DNA of 64,000 nucleotides from Pseudomonas sp. P8_241. GTDB lineage: Bacteria; Pseudomonadota; Gammaproteobacteria; Pseudomonadales; Pseudomonadaceae. This document shows, one piece after another, positions 54,972 to 63,432 of the stretch. Location: positions 2,306,001 to 2,370,000 of the forward strand of contig NZ_CP125377.1 in NCBI RefSeq assembly GCF_034008315.1. Reading direction: 5' to 3'. Position 1 is the stretch's first letter; every line of letters starts with the position of its first letter. The translations under genes and the position numbers were made by a program. The notes below the pieces were generated by a model. It saw only the letters and a program-made list of their open reading frames with translations. It had not been told where the DNA came from and made no database searches.

Positions 54972-55046
54972 TTTTAACGCCTCATGATGTGAATGGGCGT
55001 TCTGTGAAATCCAAGAGCAGCAGGGCTTGGAGCTTGCTCCAGGCAG

Positions 55047-55161
55047 ACCTTGACATGGTGGGGGTCGTTGGTTCGAGTCCAATCGCGCCTACCAAACAAA
55101 ATCCGCTCTGCTGGGCGGTCTAGAAGGGCTCACCGAAAGGTGGGCCCTTTTTTGTTGTCTT
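55047..55161. other. attR: second copy of the 115-bp tRNA-Val repeat
   Basis: Perfect match to 30964-31078, containing the tRNA 3' half and terminator but not the 5' half, so no functional tRNA here. It marks the right end of the island. Confidence 0.95.
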
Positions 55162-55190
55162 TGAGACTCTGGATATTCGTTACTCCACGA

Positions 55191-55217
55191 CCAACCAACC
55201 AACCAACCAACCAACCA
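55191..55217. repeat. CCAA tetranucleotide tandem repeat
   Basis: Nearly seven copies of CCAA, 30 bp outside attR. No gene overlaps it. Confidence 0.95.
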
Positions 55218-55392
55218 GCGGCAGGCTAAGGCTGAGGTCAGTGGTGAGTTGGTAATCATGAAATGGTGGGTGGGCTGTTTTGATGGACGATCTAGATGAC
55301 TTGATGGTTAGAAAATTTCCGGGTTTTCGCACTCGGCTCAGCCAAAATCAGACAAAATGTGCGTGTCTTTTTCTTTCCAAAGCCTGTGCTCT

Positions 55393-56790
55393 TCAATTGA
55401 TAGTTGATAAGTGTTCATCACTTACATAGCGGTCACGGCCTTGTTGTTTAGCTTGGTAAAGCAAAAGATCGCCACGGATAAGCATGGCCTGAATGTTGTC
55501 TTCCGGCCCGCGCCAAGCTGTGATACCTATGCTACAGGTGACGCCAATGGTTGTTCCGGCATAGTCGAGTGTCGAGTCGTGCAAGACCTGCAACAAGCGC
55601 TCGGCCATCGATTGTGCGCCGGTCAGATCGGTATCCGGCAGTAGGATGAGGTACTCTTCCCCGCCGAGTCGGGAGACCAGGTCATGTTGGCGTACAGTCA
55701 GGATAAGTAGTTGGGCAAAAAACTTCAGCACCTCATCTCCCCCGTCATGGCCGTAGGTGTCATTGACCCGTTTGAAGTAATCAATATCCAGCATCAATAC
55801 ACACAACGAACTGGGCGTACGCGTGGCCCTGGCCAATTCCGCCTCCGCCAACGCCATCGCACCCCGTCGGTTGTACAACCCGGTAAGAAAGTCGCGGGTT
55901 GCGGCTCTATGCTGTACCCCGTAGGCATCAATCAATTGCCCCGCCAGCCAAATGATCAGCAAAACACTGGCAAGCATGCCGGCCAGCATTAATAAAGCGA
56001 GACCATTCCAGCTTAGGAACAGCGGCATGAAATTCGATGTCAGGAGTTCACTATAGAAATGCAATTGCAGAGCATTTTGAGGATCCACTATGTTCCGGAC
56101 AAAGCGCTCCTCGACTTGTTCCTTGGTAAGCGGTGTGGTGGGCCAGTAGCCGGCTGTGGCAGGCATCAGATCTACCTTGTCGTCGGTGAAGTGAATATCG
56201 ACATACAAGGGGGCCTCTAAGCCGTGGCTCACGGCGACATGCACGATAAGCGTATCGACAAGCGCCGGTCCGACGGCCGACCGCGGCGGTAGCGGTAACG
56301 GCTGTAACAGGGTCTGTGTTTCCCGGATCACTGCGTAAGGCCCATTGCAGCTGTAACCCAGAAGCTGGCGACTGGTCATCTGAATGCCACCCTTCGTCAA
56401 ACGCATCTTTGGCGCTAGCGGGCTGGGCATCGCAGCCACTTGACGTATGGGTATTCGCAATGTGTATTGAGACAGCTCTTCGCTAACGTCAGTTAAGGTC
56501 TCTGCGGCGCGCTGTTGCTCGGTAATGTATTGGTCTGGCAGACACCCGGTCGGTAGGGGGTTTGCCAGAAGCAGTGAATGTCGCAGTTTATGGATTGTCA
56601 ACTGGCGTACTAAGGTGGCATAGAGCCAACCGCTCCGATGCATCAGCAATATTTGTTGCCCCTCCACCATCAGAGCGCGCTGGCGGTGATAACGGTCGGT
56701 CACCCCGATTACCGCAATCACGATCAAGACTGCCCCTATTATCCAGCTCCCAATCTTTACGGCGCGCGCATACTCAATTACCCACCTCAT
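55393..56790 (-). CDS. Membrane diguanylate cyclase
   Basis: 465 residues. Two membrane segments (near 14-32 and 268-290) flank a periplasmic sensor domain of about 230 residues with no named family. A cytoplasmic GGDEF domain follows: 'RDFLTGLYNRRGAMALAEAE', 'LDIDYFKRVNDTYGHDGGDE', active site 'RLGGEEYLILLP', with 'RQHDLVSR' upstream fitting a degenerate I-site. The active site is complete, so it should make c-di-GMP. The start at 56790 has AGGAG eight bases upstream (a GTG at 56799 is too close). It is divergent from the polysaccharide operon and probably feeds it. Confidence 0.9.
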   Translation of the reverse strand: MRWVIEYARAVKIGSWIIGAVLIVIAVIGVTDRYHRQRALMVEGQQILLMHRSGWLYATLVRQLTIHKLRHSLLLANPLPTGCLPDQYITEQQRAAETLTDVSEELSQYTLRIPIRQVAAMPSPLAPKMRLTKGGIQMTSRQLLGYSCNGPYAVIRETQTLLQPLPLPPRSAVGPALVDTLIVHVAVSHGLEAPLYVDIHFTDDKVDLMPATAGYWPTTPLTKEQVEERFVRNIVDPQNALQLHFYSELLTSNFMPLFLSWNGLALLMLAGMLASVLLIIWLAGQLIDAYGVQHRAATRDFLTGLYNRRGAMALAEAELARATRTPSSLCVLMLDIDYFKRVNDTYGHDGGDEVLKFFAQLLILTVRQHDLVSRLGGEEYLILLPDTDLTGAQSMAERLLQVLHDSTLDYAGTTIGVTCSIGITAWRGPEDNIQAMLIRGDLLLYQAKQQGRDRYVSDEHLSTIN

Positions 56791-57096
56791 GATTGTCACT
56801 CCTACAGGTCATTGGCAGTCTTCTTGAACTTCCGCTGCCTGGCGGGCGCGCATAGTAGAACATTTAAAAATCATAACCATATGACCCGCGTCATGTTGGT
56901 GAAAATTATCTAAGGATGAAAGTATGAATGGGCCGAGTTTCAGTCGGCACTGCTCGGAAATACACATCTGGAATTGAAAAATGGTTATGAATTAATCTTA
57001 CCTCGCACATATTGACCTAGATGATCTTATAACTGGATGCTAGTGTTTTTTGATTTTGCTGGCTGTGAGCTATTTATATGCTCCAGGGACCAAATC

Positions 57097-58491
57097 ATGC
57101 CCACTTCAACTCCACGCATTGCTGTACTTGGCAATTTCACTTCGGGTTTTGGCGCCTTAGAACTGGAACGCTTTGCTGATCTGGACAGCCTTTTAGCCGT
57201 TTCCGCGTTTGATGTGTTGCTGCTTGACATACCCGGCGCCTCTGCTGGGCAACTCCTTCGTAAGTTGCGTGTAGATACTGCTTATCGGTCCAGTCTAATT
57301 TACTGCTGCCGTGATATGGACGCCTGGTGCGAAGCGCTGGGCGATGGTGCTCCCCCTGCTGATCTCCAGGAAGTAACGTCACTCTGGAGATTGTGGAGAG
57401 CACGGTTCAGACTCTTTAATAGCGGGGGGGCATCTGATCGATTTGAAAGTCGGGTGCTTTCGTGGTTGTGGTTACACTCCAGCGCAGAAGTGTGTGCACT
57501 ACGCGATCCAGAGGTGCCTCAGCATTATCGCTACCCATTGCTGGAGATTTTGGCCGAGGATGAGAAGGCCAATACGTTCGTTTGGTTGACACTGATGGCC
57601 CAGCAAAACTGGTTGGAGGAAGGGGTGTTGGTTGATCGCATCCGACTCTGTTCAGGCTGCGGTTCGGGTCGTTTGAACTATGTTGATGTGTGCGCCGAAT
57701 GCCAGGCCTTAGACATTTCACGTCAGCCGTCACTGCACTGCTTTACCTGTGGTCATGTCGGTCCGCAAGAGAGTTTTCTGAAAGACGGGACATTACTTTG
57801 TCCTAACTGTCTGAACCGGTTGCGACATATTGGCAGCGACTATGACCGACCACTAGAGAACTATCGCTGCCGGTCGTGCCAAGCATTTTTCGTTGATGCC
57901 GATGTCCAGGCGCGTTGCCTGGATTGTGGCTTGGCGCATGCACCTGACAAGCTTCGGGTGCGCGAAATCAGGCACTACCGCTTGTCTGAAGCAGGGCGTT
58001 TACGCTGCCGCCAAGGCTTTAACAATGAGGTGGTCGCGGTCAATCACTTCGGTCAACTCAATTTATTGGGAGGTAAGGATTTCTATGACCTGCTCACTTG
58101 GCAAATCCAAATCGTACGCCGCTATCAGCAGCCGGCGTTTTCACTGATTGGTTTACGCTTTGTCAACCTGGCCGATACGCTGCTTCGCCTTGGCGAGCAC
58201 CGCGGGCATGCGTTCGTGGACAGTTTGGTCGATCGTTTACAAAAAACAGTCAGGGAAACCGATCGGTGCTCTCGAAGTTCGGAAGAGTTCCTCTGGCTTA
58301 TGCTCCCGCACACGGGGGCCGAAGGACTGCTGAGTGTCAAACAGCGTCTGGCGAAAGTCGCCGAGTTATTCTCGGCACCTGAGGTCAGTCAGATATTTCT
58401 TCGTGTTGTCAGCTTCACTGCACCCCAAGATTTGCTTGAACAGGAGGACGGCGAATTGTTGTTGGCCCGTCTGGCCAGCGAGCTGGCTTGA
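57097..58491 (+). CDS. Receiver-like, zinc-ribbon, degenerate GGDEF protein (probable c-di-GMP receptor)
   Basis: 464 residues. N terminus about 1-100 looks like a receiver fold ('FDVLLLDIPGASAGQLLRKL'). Then three four-cysteine ribbons: 'CSGCGSGRLNYVDVCAEC', 'CFTCGHVGPQ...LLCPNC', 'CRSCQAFF...ARCLDC'. The C terminus is a GGDEF fold whose active site reads 'SSEEF', so catalysis is not expected, while RETD just before it keeps the RxxD inhibitory-site motif. PelD binds c-di-GMP through the same arrangement. First gene of the five-gene operon; the ATG at 57097 was chosen over 57037 because CAGGGA precedes it. It could regulate the glycosyltransferase. Confidence 0.65.
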   Translation: MPTSTPRIAVLGNFTSGFGALELERFADLDSLLAVSAFDVLLLDIPGASAGQLLRKLRVDTAYRSSLIYCCRDMDAWCEALGDGAPPADLQEVTSLWRLWRARFRLFNSGGASDRFESRVLSWLWLHSSAEVCALRDPEVPQHYRYPLLEILAEDEKANTFVWLTLMAQQNWLEEGVLVDRIRLCSGCGSGRLNYVDVCAECQALDISRQPSLHCFTCGHVGPQESFLKDGTLLCPNCLNRLRHIGSDYDRPLENYRCRSCQAFFVDADVQARCLDCGLAHAPDKLRVREIRHYRLSEAGRLRCRQGFNNEVVAVNHFGQLNLLGGKDFYDLLTWQIQIVRRYQQPAFSLIGLRFVNLADTLLRLGEHRGHAFVDSLVDRLQKTVRETDRCSRSSEEFLWLMLPHTGAEGLLSVKQRLAKVAELFSAPEVSQIFLRVVSFTAPQDLLEQEDGELLLARLASELA

Positions 58492-58498
58492 GGCTGCC

Positions 58499-59827
58499 AT
58501 GAATCCACTCTTTGATCAGGCGCAGGAATTACTCAATCAACTGGCGGGACCAGGTGGTGTGAGTCAATTGTTCTTTGTGCTCTTTCCATATTTCCTGCTA
58601 CTTGAGTTGCCGTTCAATACTCTAGTGTTGCTGGGCGTGTTGCGTTGGTTCGTGCGACGCCACTCCTACCGCCCCCAACGCAGCCTTTATCAACCGAAAG
58701 TATCTTGCATCGTCACCTGTTACAGCGAAGGGATGGATGTGCAGCAGACGCTGTTGAGCCTGTGCGAACAAACCTACCCCGGACACATTGAGATGATACC
58801 GGTGGTGGACGGCGCTACTCTGAATCAGCCTACGTTGCATGCGGTACGGAGCTTTCGGGTAGATCCTGATTTGTATCCGCGGCGGCATCTTCGTCCGATT
58901 GCCAAGTGGCAACGTGGTGGCCGTGTATCTTCATTGAATGCCGGTCTGGCCCATGCCAGCGGTGAGATTGTGATGGCTCTTGATGGCGACACGTCGTTTG
59001 ACAACAACATGGTCAGTGCCATTGTGCGGCATTTTGCAGACCCAACGGTGCCAGCCGTGGCTGGCAGCTTACGAGTCCGTAATGCCTGGAGCTCCCTAAC
59101 CGCAGCGATGCAAGCTCTAGAGTACTTACTCTCGATTCATATGTCGAAAATCGGTCTGGCCGAGTGGAATCTGGTCAATAATATCTCGGGTGCCTTCGGC
59201 GCATTTCGTCGCAGTTTTCTTATACAGATTGGTGGCTGGGATACTCACACAGCGGAAGACCTCGATATAACACTGCGTATCAAAAGTTATTTTGGGCGTC
59301 ATAATTTAAGAATCCCATTTGAACCAGAAGCCGTCGGCCATACCGATGCTCCAACGACGCTCAAGCAGTTTCTAATGCAAAGACTTCGTTGGGATGGTGA
59401 CCTTTTTTTTCTGTACGTACGCAAGCACAGCCACAGTATTAATCCAGCTCTATTAGGTTGGCGGAGTTTTTTAATGATGCTCGTCAGTGCCTTCTTTTTT
59501 CAGTTGGTGTTACCTTTCATCATTCTTGGCTACACCTTAGTAGCATTGTTCACTCTGCCTGGCTCGACGCTATTGGTCTTGTCGTCGCTGGTTTATTTGC
59601 TGTATTTGTTGATCACCGCAATATTGTTCGGTGCCTTGCTATTTATTGTTTCCGATCGACCTCGACAGGACTTGCGACTAGGGTTGCTGGTTCCGATTTA
59701 TCCACTGTTCATGTTGATCATGCGCTGCTGGAGTGCGGTTGCCATACTCAATGAGGTGTTCCGTCGTGGCCATGAGGAAAGCAGCATGGCTCCATGGTGG
59801 GTATTGAAAAAAGCCACAAGGTTCTAA
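58499..59827 (+). CDS. Family-2 processive glycosyltransferase
   Basis: 442 residues. One N-terminal membrane segment ('LFFVLFPYFLLLELPFNTLV'), the GT-A domain with 'PVVDGA' (Asp104), 'ALDGDTSF' (Asp162, Asp164), 'TAEDLDITLR' (Asp254) and the polymerase motif 'QRLRW' (294-298), then three or four C-terminal membrane segments. This is the D,D,D,QxxRW signature of BcsA/PgaC-type synthases that build and extrude a polymer across the inner membrane. No PilZ domain, so c-di-GMP control would need another subunit. It begins 7 bp after the preceding stop (GAGG upstream). Sugar not predictable. Confidence 0.88.
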   Translation: MNPLFDQAQELLNQLAGPGGVSQLFFVLFPYFLLLELPFNTLVLLGVLRWFVRRHSYRPQRSLYQPKVSCIVTCYSEGMDVQQTLLSLCEQTYPGHIEMIPVVDGATLNQPTLHAVRSFRVDPDLYPRRHLRPIAKWQRGGRVSSLNAGLAHASGEIVMALDGDTSFDNNMVSAIVRHFADPTVPAVAGSLRVRNAWSSLTAAMQALEYLLSIHMSKIGLAEWNLVNNISGAFGAFRRSFLIQIGGWDTHTAEDLDITLRIKSYFGRHNLRIPFEPEAVGHTDAPTTLKQFLMQRLRWDGDLFFLYVRKHSHSINPALLGWRSFLMMLVSAFFFQLVLPFIILGYTLVALFTLPGSTLLVLSSLVYLLYLLITAILFGALLFIVSDRPRQDLRLGLLVPIYPLFMLIMRCWSAVAILNEVFRRGHEESSMAPWWVLKKATRF

Positions 59828-59828
59828 A

Positions 59829-61955
59829 ATGCGATCGGTACTGCTGACTCTAACTTTATCGATGTCATCTTTTTCGTTGCTGGCCCAGCCGCTGACTCTT
59901 CAAGAGTTGATAGATCAGCAACAATCAGATCCTCTGTTTCGTGCAGGCCAGGCTGATCTTCGAGTCCTCGACGCCGAAGCCAAACTTCACCAGGACCGGG
60001 CCGGATGGCAAGTGTTCGCTGGTGCTGGCGTCGGGCATTATGACGAGTTGGTCGCCTCAGACGTGCGCGATGATTATAACGGTAGAAATTTAAGTCTCGG
60101 TGTACGCCATCCTCTGTTGGGCAGCCTTAAGCGTCAGCTCGACTTACTGCAAACCAATCAGTACGAACGCCAACGACAGCAATCGCAGAATGCTTTGGAG
60201 ATTGCTAGCCAGCGTCTGGCATTGCGTAGTGCTTACGCTGATTGGTGGCGCGTGCAACAGGAATCAGCTTTTTGTGCTGCGTTCGTTCTTGCGGCCAGGA
60301 AGGCTGGTCAGGCAATTCGTCTGCGTATGGCAAAAGGTGCGTCACGCACCTCCGAAGGCCATTTGCAGTTGGATGAGTGGGAAGGGATTTCATCCCGATG
60401 CATGGCGCTGCCCAAGGTCGAAGGCGACGTACGCGAAGATTTAGCTAGCATCAGCATGAGCGGCTTACCTGCAACCGCCCAGGCAGTCGCTGAGCCTCTC
60501 GCGCCACAACCACAACCATTGGTTCAATGGCAGGCACTGTTGAATCAGCATCCAAGGGTCACGGAAAAGCAAAGCCTTCGTGATCTGGCTGACAAAGAGC
60601 GAGACAACTCCTGGTACTCCTCTATTGATTCCGATATTGCTCTGGCCAGCACTCGGGAGTATCGCAGTGATTCGGATAAAGCGGGCAGCGGTATGGTGGC
60701 CAGCCTCAATTTATCGACGCCTTTCGATTTGGTCGGAAACACGCGGGCTCGCCAACGAGTCGCCGACGCACGCTATGAAGCGGCGTCCAGCCGTGTTGAG
60801 GCCGAACGACGTTCGTTGGGTCTGGAGCTGAGCAAGGCATTGCGAGCCCATAACAACGCTCAAGCGTTGATCATGCAACGCAGTCAGCAATGGCATACCG
60901 CCGCGTTGGCCCTCAATGAGGAAAAGGCTCGAAGCAAGCTGGACGCGAATGGAAATTTCAATGCCTTATTAACCACTGAGCGCGTTTATTTTCAGTCAGG
61001 ATTCGAATTGATTGCGGCGTGGCATGCAGCCTGGTTGCGTCAGGCTGAGTTGAATCTCTTCACCGAAGACAGCCCACAATTTGCAGCATTATTGGGTGAC
61101 GAACGTTTGGAATGGTCGCCGATGATCAAGCCGCAACCCTCTGCGATGGCTGCTACCTCAACCTCCGCGGTACGGCGTCAACAAATTCCGGTCGAGCCGA
61201 AAAAATGGCTCCAGGCCACTTATGTCTGGAACAGCGAAGCGTTACTTGACCCGATGCGTCGTCAGACGGAACTGCAAGCATTACGCAAAGCCGGGATGCA
61301 AAAAATCTATCTCGGGCTCAACGCCCTCCAGGTTAGCAATTTGTCGGTCACTCGCCAGCAGCTTGAGCAATTGCTCCAGGAGGCTGCACGCAGTGGTCTG
61401 CAAGTGAGTCTGCTACTCGGCGACCCAACTTGGATTGAACCGCAGCATCGCAAGCAACTGACGGATTTATTGGAAAAGTTCAATGGACTTTCGTTTGCAA
61501 GCCTTCATCTGGATCTCGAAGTCGAACAGCTCGGCATGCCGGTCCCCGATCAACGCCTGAAAGACTGGCTCGACACGTTACGAGCGGCATCAGTGGCAAG
61601 CCGTTGGCCAGTGGAAATATCGAGCCACCATCGCTGGTTCGTTGCGGCTCAGGCCGGGCACCCCTGTGTGCCGTGTGCGCTGCCGGCAATCGGGGTACGT
61701 CAGGTCAGCCTGATGATTTACACCCATAACCCCCAACGCAGTGCGCAACTGGCAGGGGAGATAGCGCAACGTTGGCCAGACCTGCAATTTCGCCTGGCTC
61801 AGAGCACCGAACCGCAGTTGCCATCCACTGAAAGCTGGGCCGACGCCTCTGCTGAACAATTGCAACGCCAGGTAGCTGTGTGGCGTAAGCAGCTACAGCC
61901 TCAGGGTATTGCCGGTATCGATTGGCAAGCCTGGCGCGATTTCCCCAAACGGTGA
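59829..61955 (+). CDS. TolC-like outer-membrane domain fused to a probable TIM-barrel domain
   Basis: 708 residues. A signal peptide ('LLTLTLSMSSFSLLAQP') is followed to about residue 430 by a TolC/OEP-like region of long helices ('LTLQELIDQQQSDPLFRAGQ', repeated 'SLGVRHPLLG' and 'ASLNLSTPFDL' strands). From about 455 to the end it changes to an alternating beta/alpha region ('ALRKAGMQKIYLGLNAL', 'LQVSLLLGDPTW', 'FASLHLDLEVEQLG', 'WPVEISSH', 'VSLMIYTHNP', 'GIAGIDWQAW'), typical of a TIM barrel, perhaps a glycoside hydrolase with acids in 'LDLEVE'. The start is one base after the glycosyltransferase stop. Export channel plus polymer-trimming enzyme in one chain is the inference. Confidence 0.7.
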   Translation: MRSVLLTLTLSMSSFSLLAQPLTLQELIDQQQSDPLFRAGQADLRVLDAEAKLHQDRAGWQVFAGAGVGHYDELVASDVRDDYNGRNLSLGVRHPLLGSLKRQLDLLQTNQYERQRQQSQNALEIASQRLALRSAYADWWRVQQESAFCAAFVLAARKAGQAIRLRMAKGASRTSEGHLQLDEWEGISSRCMALPKVEGDVREDLASISMSGLPATAQAVAEPLAPQPQPLVQWQALLNQHPRVTEKQSLRDLADKERDNSWYSSIDSDIALASTREYRSDSDKAGSGMVASLNLSTPFDLVGNTRARQRVADARYEAASSRVEAERRSLGLELSKALRAHNNAQALIMQRSQQWHTAALALNEEKARSKLDANGNFNALLTTERVYFQSGFELIAAWHAAWLRQAELNLFTEDSPQFAALLGDERLEWSPMIKPQPSAMAATSTSAVRRQQIPVEPKKWLQATYVWNSEALLDPMRRQTELQALRKAGMQKIYLGLNALQVSNLSVTRQQLEQLLQEAARSGLQVSLLLGDPTWIEPQHRKQLTDLLEKFNGLSFASLHLDLEVEQLGMPVPDQRLKDWLDTLRAASVASRWPVEISSHHRWFVAAQAGHPCVPCALPAIGVRQVSLMIYTHNPQRSAQLAGEIAQRWPDLQFRLAQSTEPQLPSTESWADASAEQLQRQVAVWRKQLQPQGIAGIDWQAWRDFPKR

Positions 61956-61962
61956 GAGGCTC

Positions 61963-62985
61963 ATGAAGATTCGTTTCGATAGTCAAAAAGAGCACAAGCC
62001 CACTGAGGAGCATGGCCTGAACGTGCTCTACGCTCCGGGTAAGCGTATGGCATTTCGCTTACGCTGGTACCTGATCCTGTTCCTGGTAGCCAGCCCGTTA
62101 CTCTGGCTTTTCGGCAAGCTGTTGTACGGCCTCTTGGTGATTGACGCGCCGGCGCAGTTGCTCTTGCCTATTCAAGAGGTGCGCGCACGAGATACCGGTC
62201 GGGTCGAGCAGCTCTTCGTGACGGCGGGGGAGCACGTGCAGGCGGGCCAACCGCTCGTCAACCTGGACAATCCGGAGTGGCGTGCCCGACTGTTGCAACT
62301 TGCCGCCATGCCCGTTGAACCTGCGCGGTTTGGCGATTCAGATTTGGGCATGAAAGAGCGTCAGTTGCTCAGAGCCAAGGTGGGCAGGGCAGAGCAACGT
62401 GTTCAGCAGTTGGACAGTCTTGTCCAGCAAGGCGCTGCCACTCGAAGTGAAGTGCTGGCCGCACAGGCTGAGCGCGATGGGTTTCGAGCGGATTTTTTGG
62501 CTTTCGAACGTCGTGAGCAGAAAGCGTATCAATCGCCTCAAGGATTTGATCGGGAGGTGATCCAGCAAAATGCTGAACAGCAATGGCTGAAGACACGTCT
62601 GTCAGCCTTGTCGGTGACGGCGCCGCAGAGTGGTCGGATAGCAGAAGTACTTGTTACTCAAGGTGATAACGTCGGCCCAGGAACGTTGCTGATGCGTCTG
62701 GAGCAGGAGGTCGATCCATTGCTGTGGATTTACCTGGAGCCGATTAACATCAACTATGCGCAGATCGGTCAGCCACTGAAAGTGCATATGCCGGACGGAG
62801 AATGGCTGGATGCTCACGTGGTACGGGCCGTAGACAGTGCCGCCCGCACGCCGACGGTTCTGCGCGGGCCATTCGCCGCGAGCGAAATGGGATTGCAGGT
62901 TGCTGCCAGGTTTGATCAACCACTGCCGACGCGTTGGAGAATCGATCAACTGCCGTTGAGTGTTCATTTCCCCTATGATTGGTAG
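61963..62985 (+). CDS. HlyD-family periplasmic adaptor protein
   Basis: 340 residues. A cytoplasmic N terminus, one membrane segment ('YLILFLVASPLLWLFGKLLY'), then a biotinyl-lipoyl half ('VRARDTGRVEQLFVTAGEHV', 'GQPLVNLDNPEW'), a coiled-coil hairpin (about 110-200), and the second lipoyl half ('LSVTAPQSGRIAEVLVTQGD'), ending in a beta-barrel part. Membrane-fusion proteins of this type bridge inner-membrane pumps to TolC. Here no ABC or RND pump is present, only the glycosyltransferase, recalling Alg44 and the BgsB subunit of the Sinorhizobium mixed-linkage glucan synthase. The start at 61963 follows GAGAGG. Confidence 0.88.
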   Translation: MKIRFDSQKEHKPTEEHGLNVLYAPGKRMAFRLRWYLILFLVASPLLWLFGKLLYGLLVIDAPAQLLLPIQEVRARDTGRVEQLFVTAGEHVQAGQPLVNLDNPEWRARLLQLAAMPVEPARFGDSDLGMKERQLLRAKVGRAEQRVQQLDSLVQQGAATRSEVLAAQAERDGFRADFLAFERREQKAYQSPQGFDREVIQQNAEQQWLKTRLSALSVTAPQSGRIAEVLVTQGDNVGPGTLLMRLEQEVDPLLWIYLEPININYAQIGQPLKVHMPDGEWLDAHVVRAVDSAARTPTVLRGPFAASEMGLQVAARFDQPLPTRWRIDQLPLSVHFPYDW

Positions 62986-63403
62986 CAAACGTCGTGCATG
63001 GCGCTGGCTAAGCCAATTCCTGAACAGCTTTTATGGCGATAGGCTACTATCCAGTCAATTCATTGGTATGTACCAGGAGATGGGGGTGGGTAAGGTCAAG
63101 GCGCTTGCAGGGGCGGCGGTGACACTAGTAAAGACGCTCGACGACCATCGAGACCGGGTTGCTGATCATGCAGATACTGCAGCCAAAGCTGGCAGGTTGG
63201 TGGCTGCTGCGACGGTGGCTGGTGCATCAATCGCCGCTCCTACGGGATTGACAGCACTGGGAGTAACGATTGGTGTTGTCAGTGCTCCTGCCATTATTAC
63301 TGCTGCTCCTGTCATTGTTTCTATCGCGGGAGCGGCGATGCTTTTCTCGGCAGCAGCCTCTCTCTATGCAAAAGCCAGGAAGAGGGGGCTGAATCGCGAA
63401 TGA
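62975..63403 (+). CDS. Small Gly/Ala-rich membrane protein, last gene of the operon
   Basis: 142 residues from the ATG at 62975, overlapping the adaptor stop by 11 bp. A basic N terminus ('MIGSKRRAWRWLSQF') is followed by a long hydrophobic small-residue region ('AGRLVAAATVAGASIAAPTG' to 'AIITAAPVIVSIAGAAMLFS') and a basic end ('KARKRGLNRE'). Family not recognised. The overlap says it is translated with the export proteins. Confidence 0.65.
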   Translation: MIGSKRRAWRWLSQFLNSFYGDRLLSSQFIGMYQEMGVGKVKALAGAAVTLVKTLDDHRDRVADHADTAAKAGRLVAAATVAGASIAAPTGLTALGVTIGVVSAPAIITAAPVIVSIAGAAMLFSAAASLYAKARKRGLNRE

Positions 63404-63432
63404 CTCGCGGTTTAGAGCCCCTATCTCTCCGG

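Larger units (their letters stand above)
31079..55046. mobile_element. Genomic island integrated in tRNA-Val(GAC)
   Basis: About 24 kb between two perfect 115-bp direct repeats. It carries a tyrosine integrase next to attR (54015-54971), three serine recombinase genes or remnants, a second broken tyrosine integrase with a separate fragment, nuclease-rich cargo, an autotransporter, and many hypothetical genes. Most of it reads as clearly AT-richer than the flanks and is rich in short tandem repeats and broken genes, which indicates repeated acquisition and decay. No conjugation genes are visible, so it would move only with help or no longer moves. Confidence 0.92.

Noticed and set aside
54972..55082. 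N-terminal extension of the island integrase
   Set aside because: The extension translates the tRNA-Val repeat; the Arm-type domain begins at 54971.
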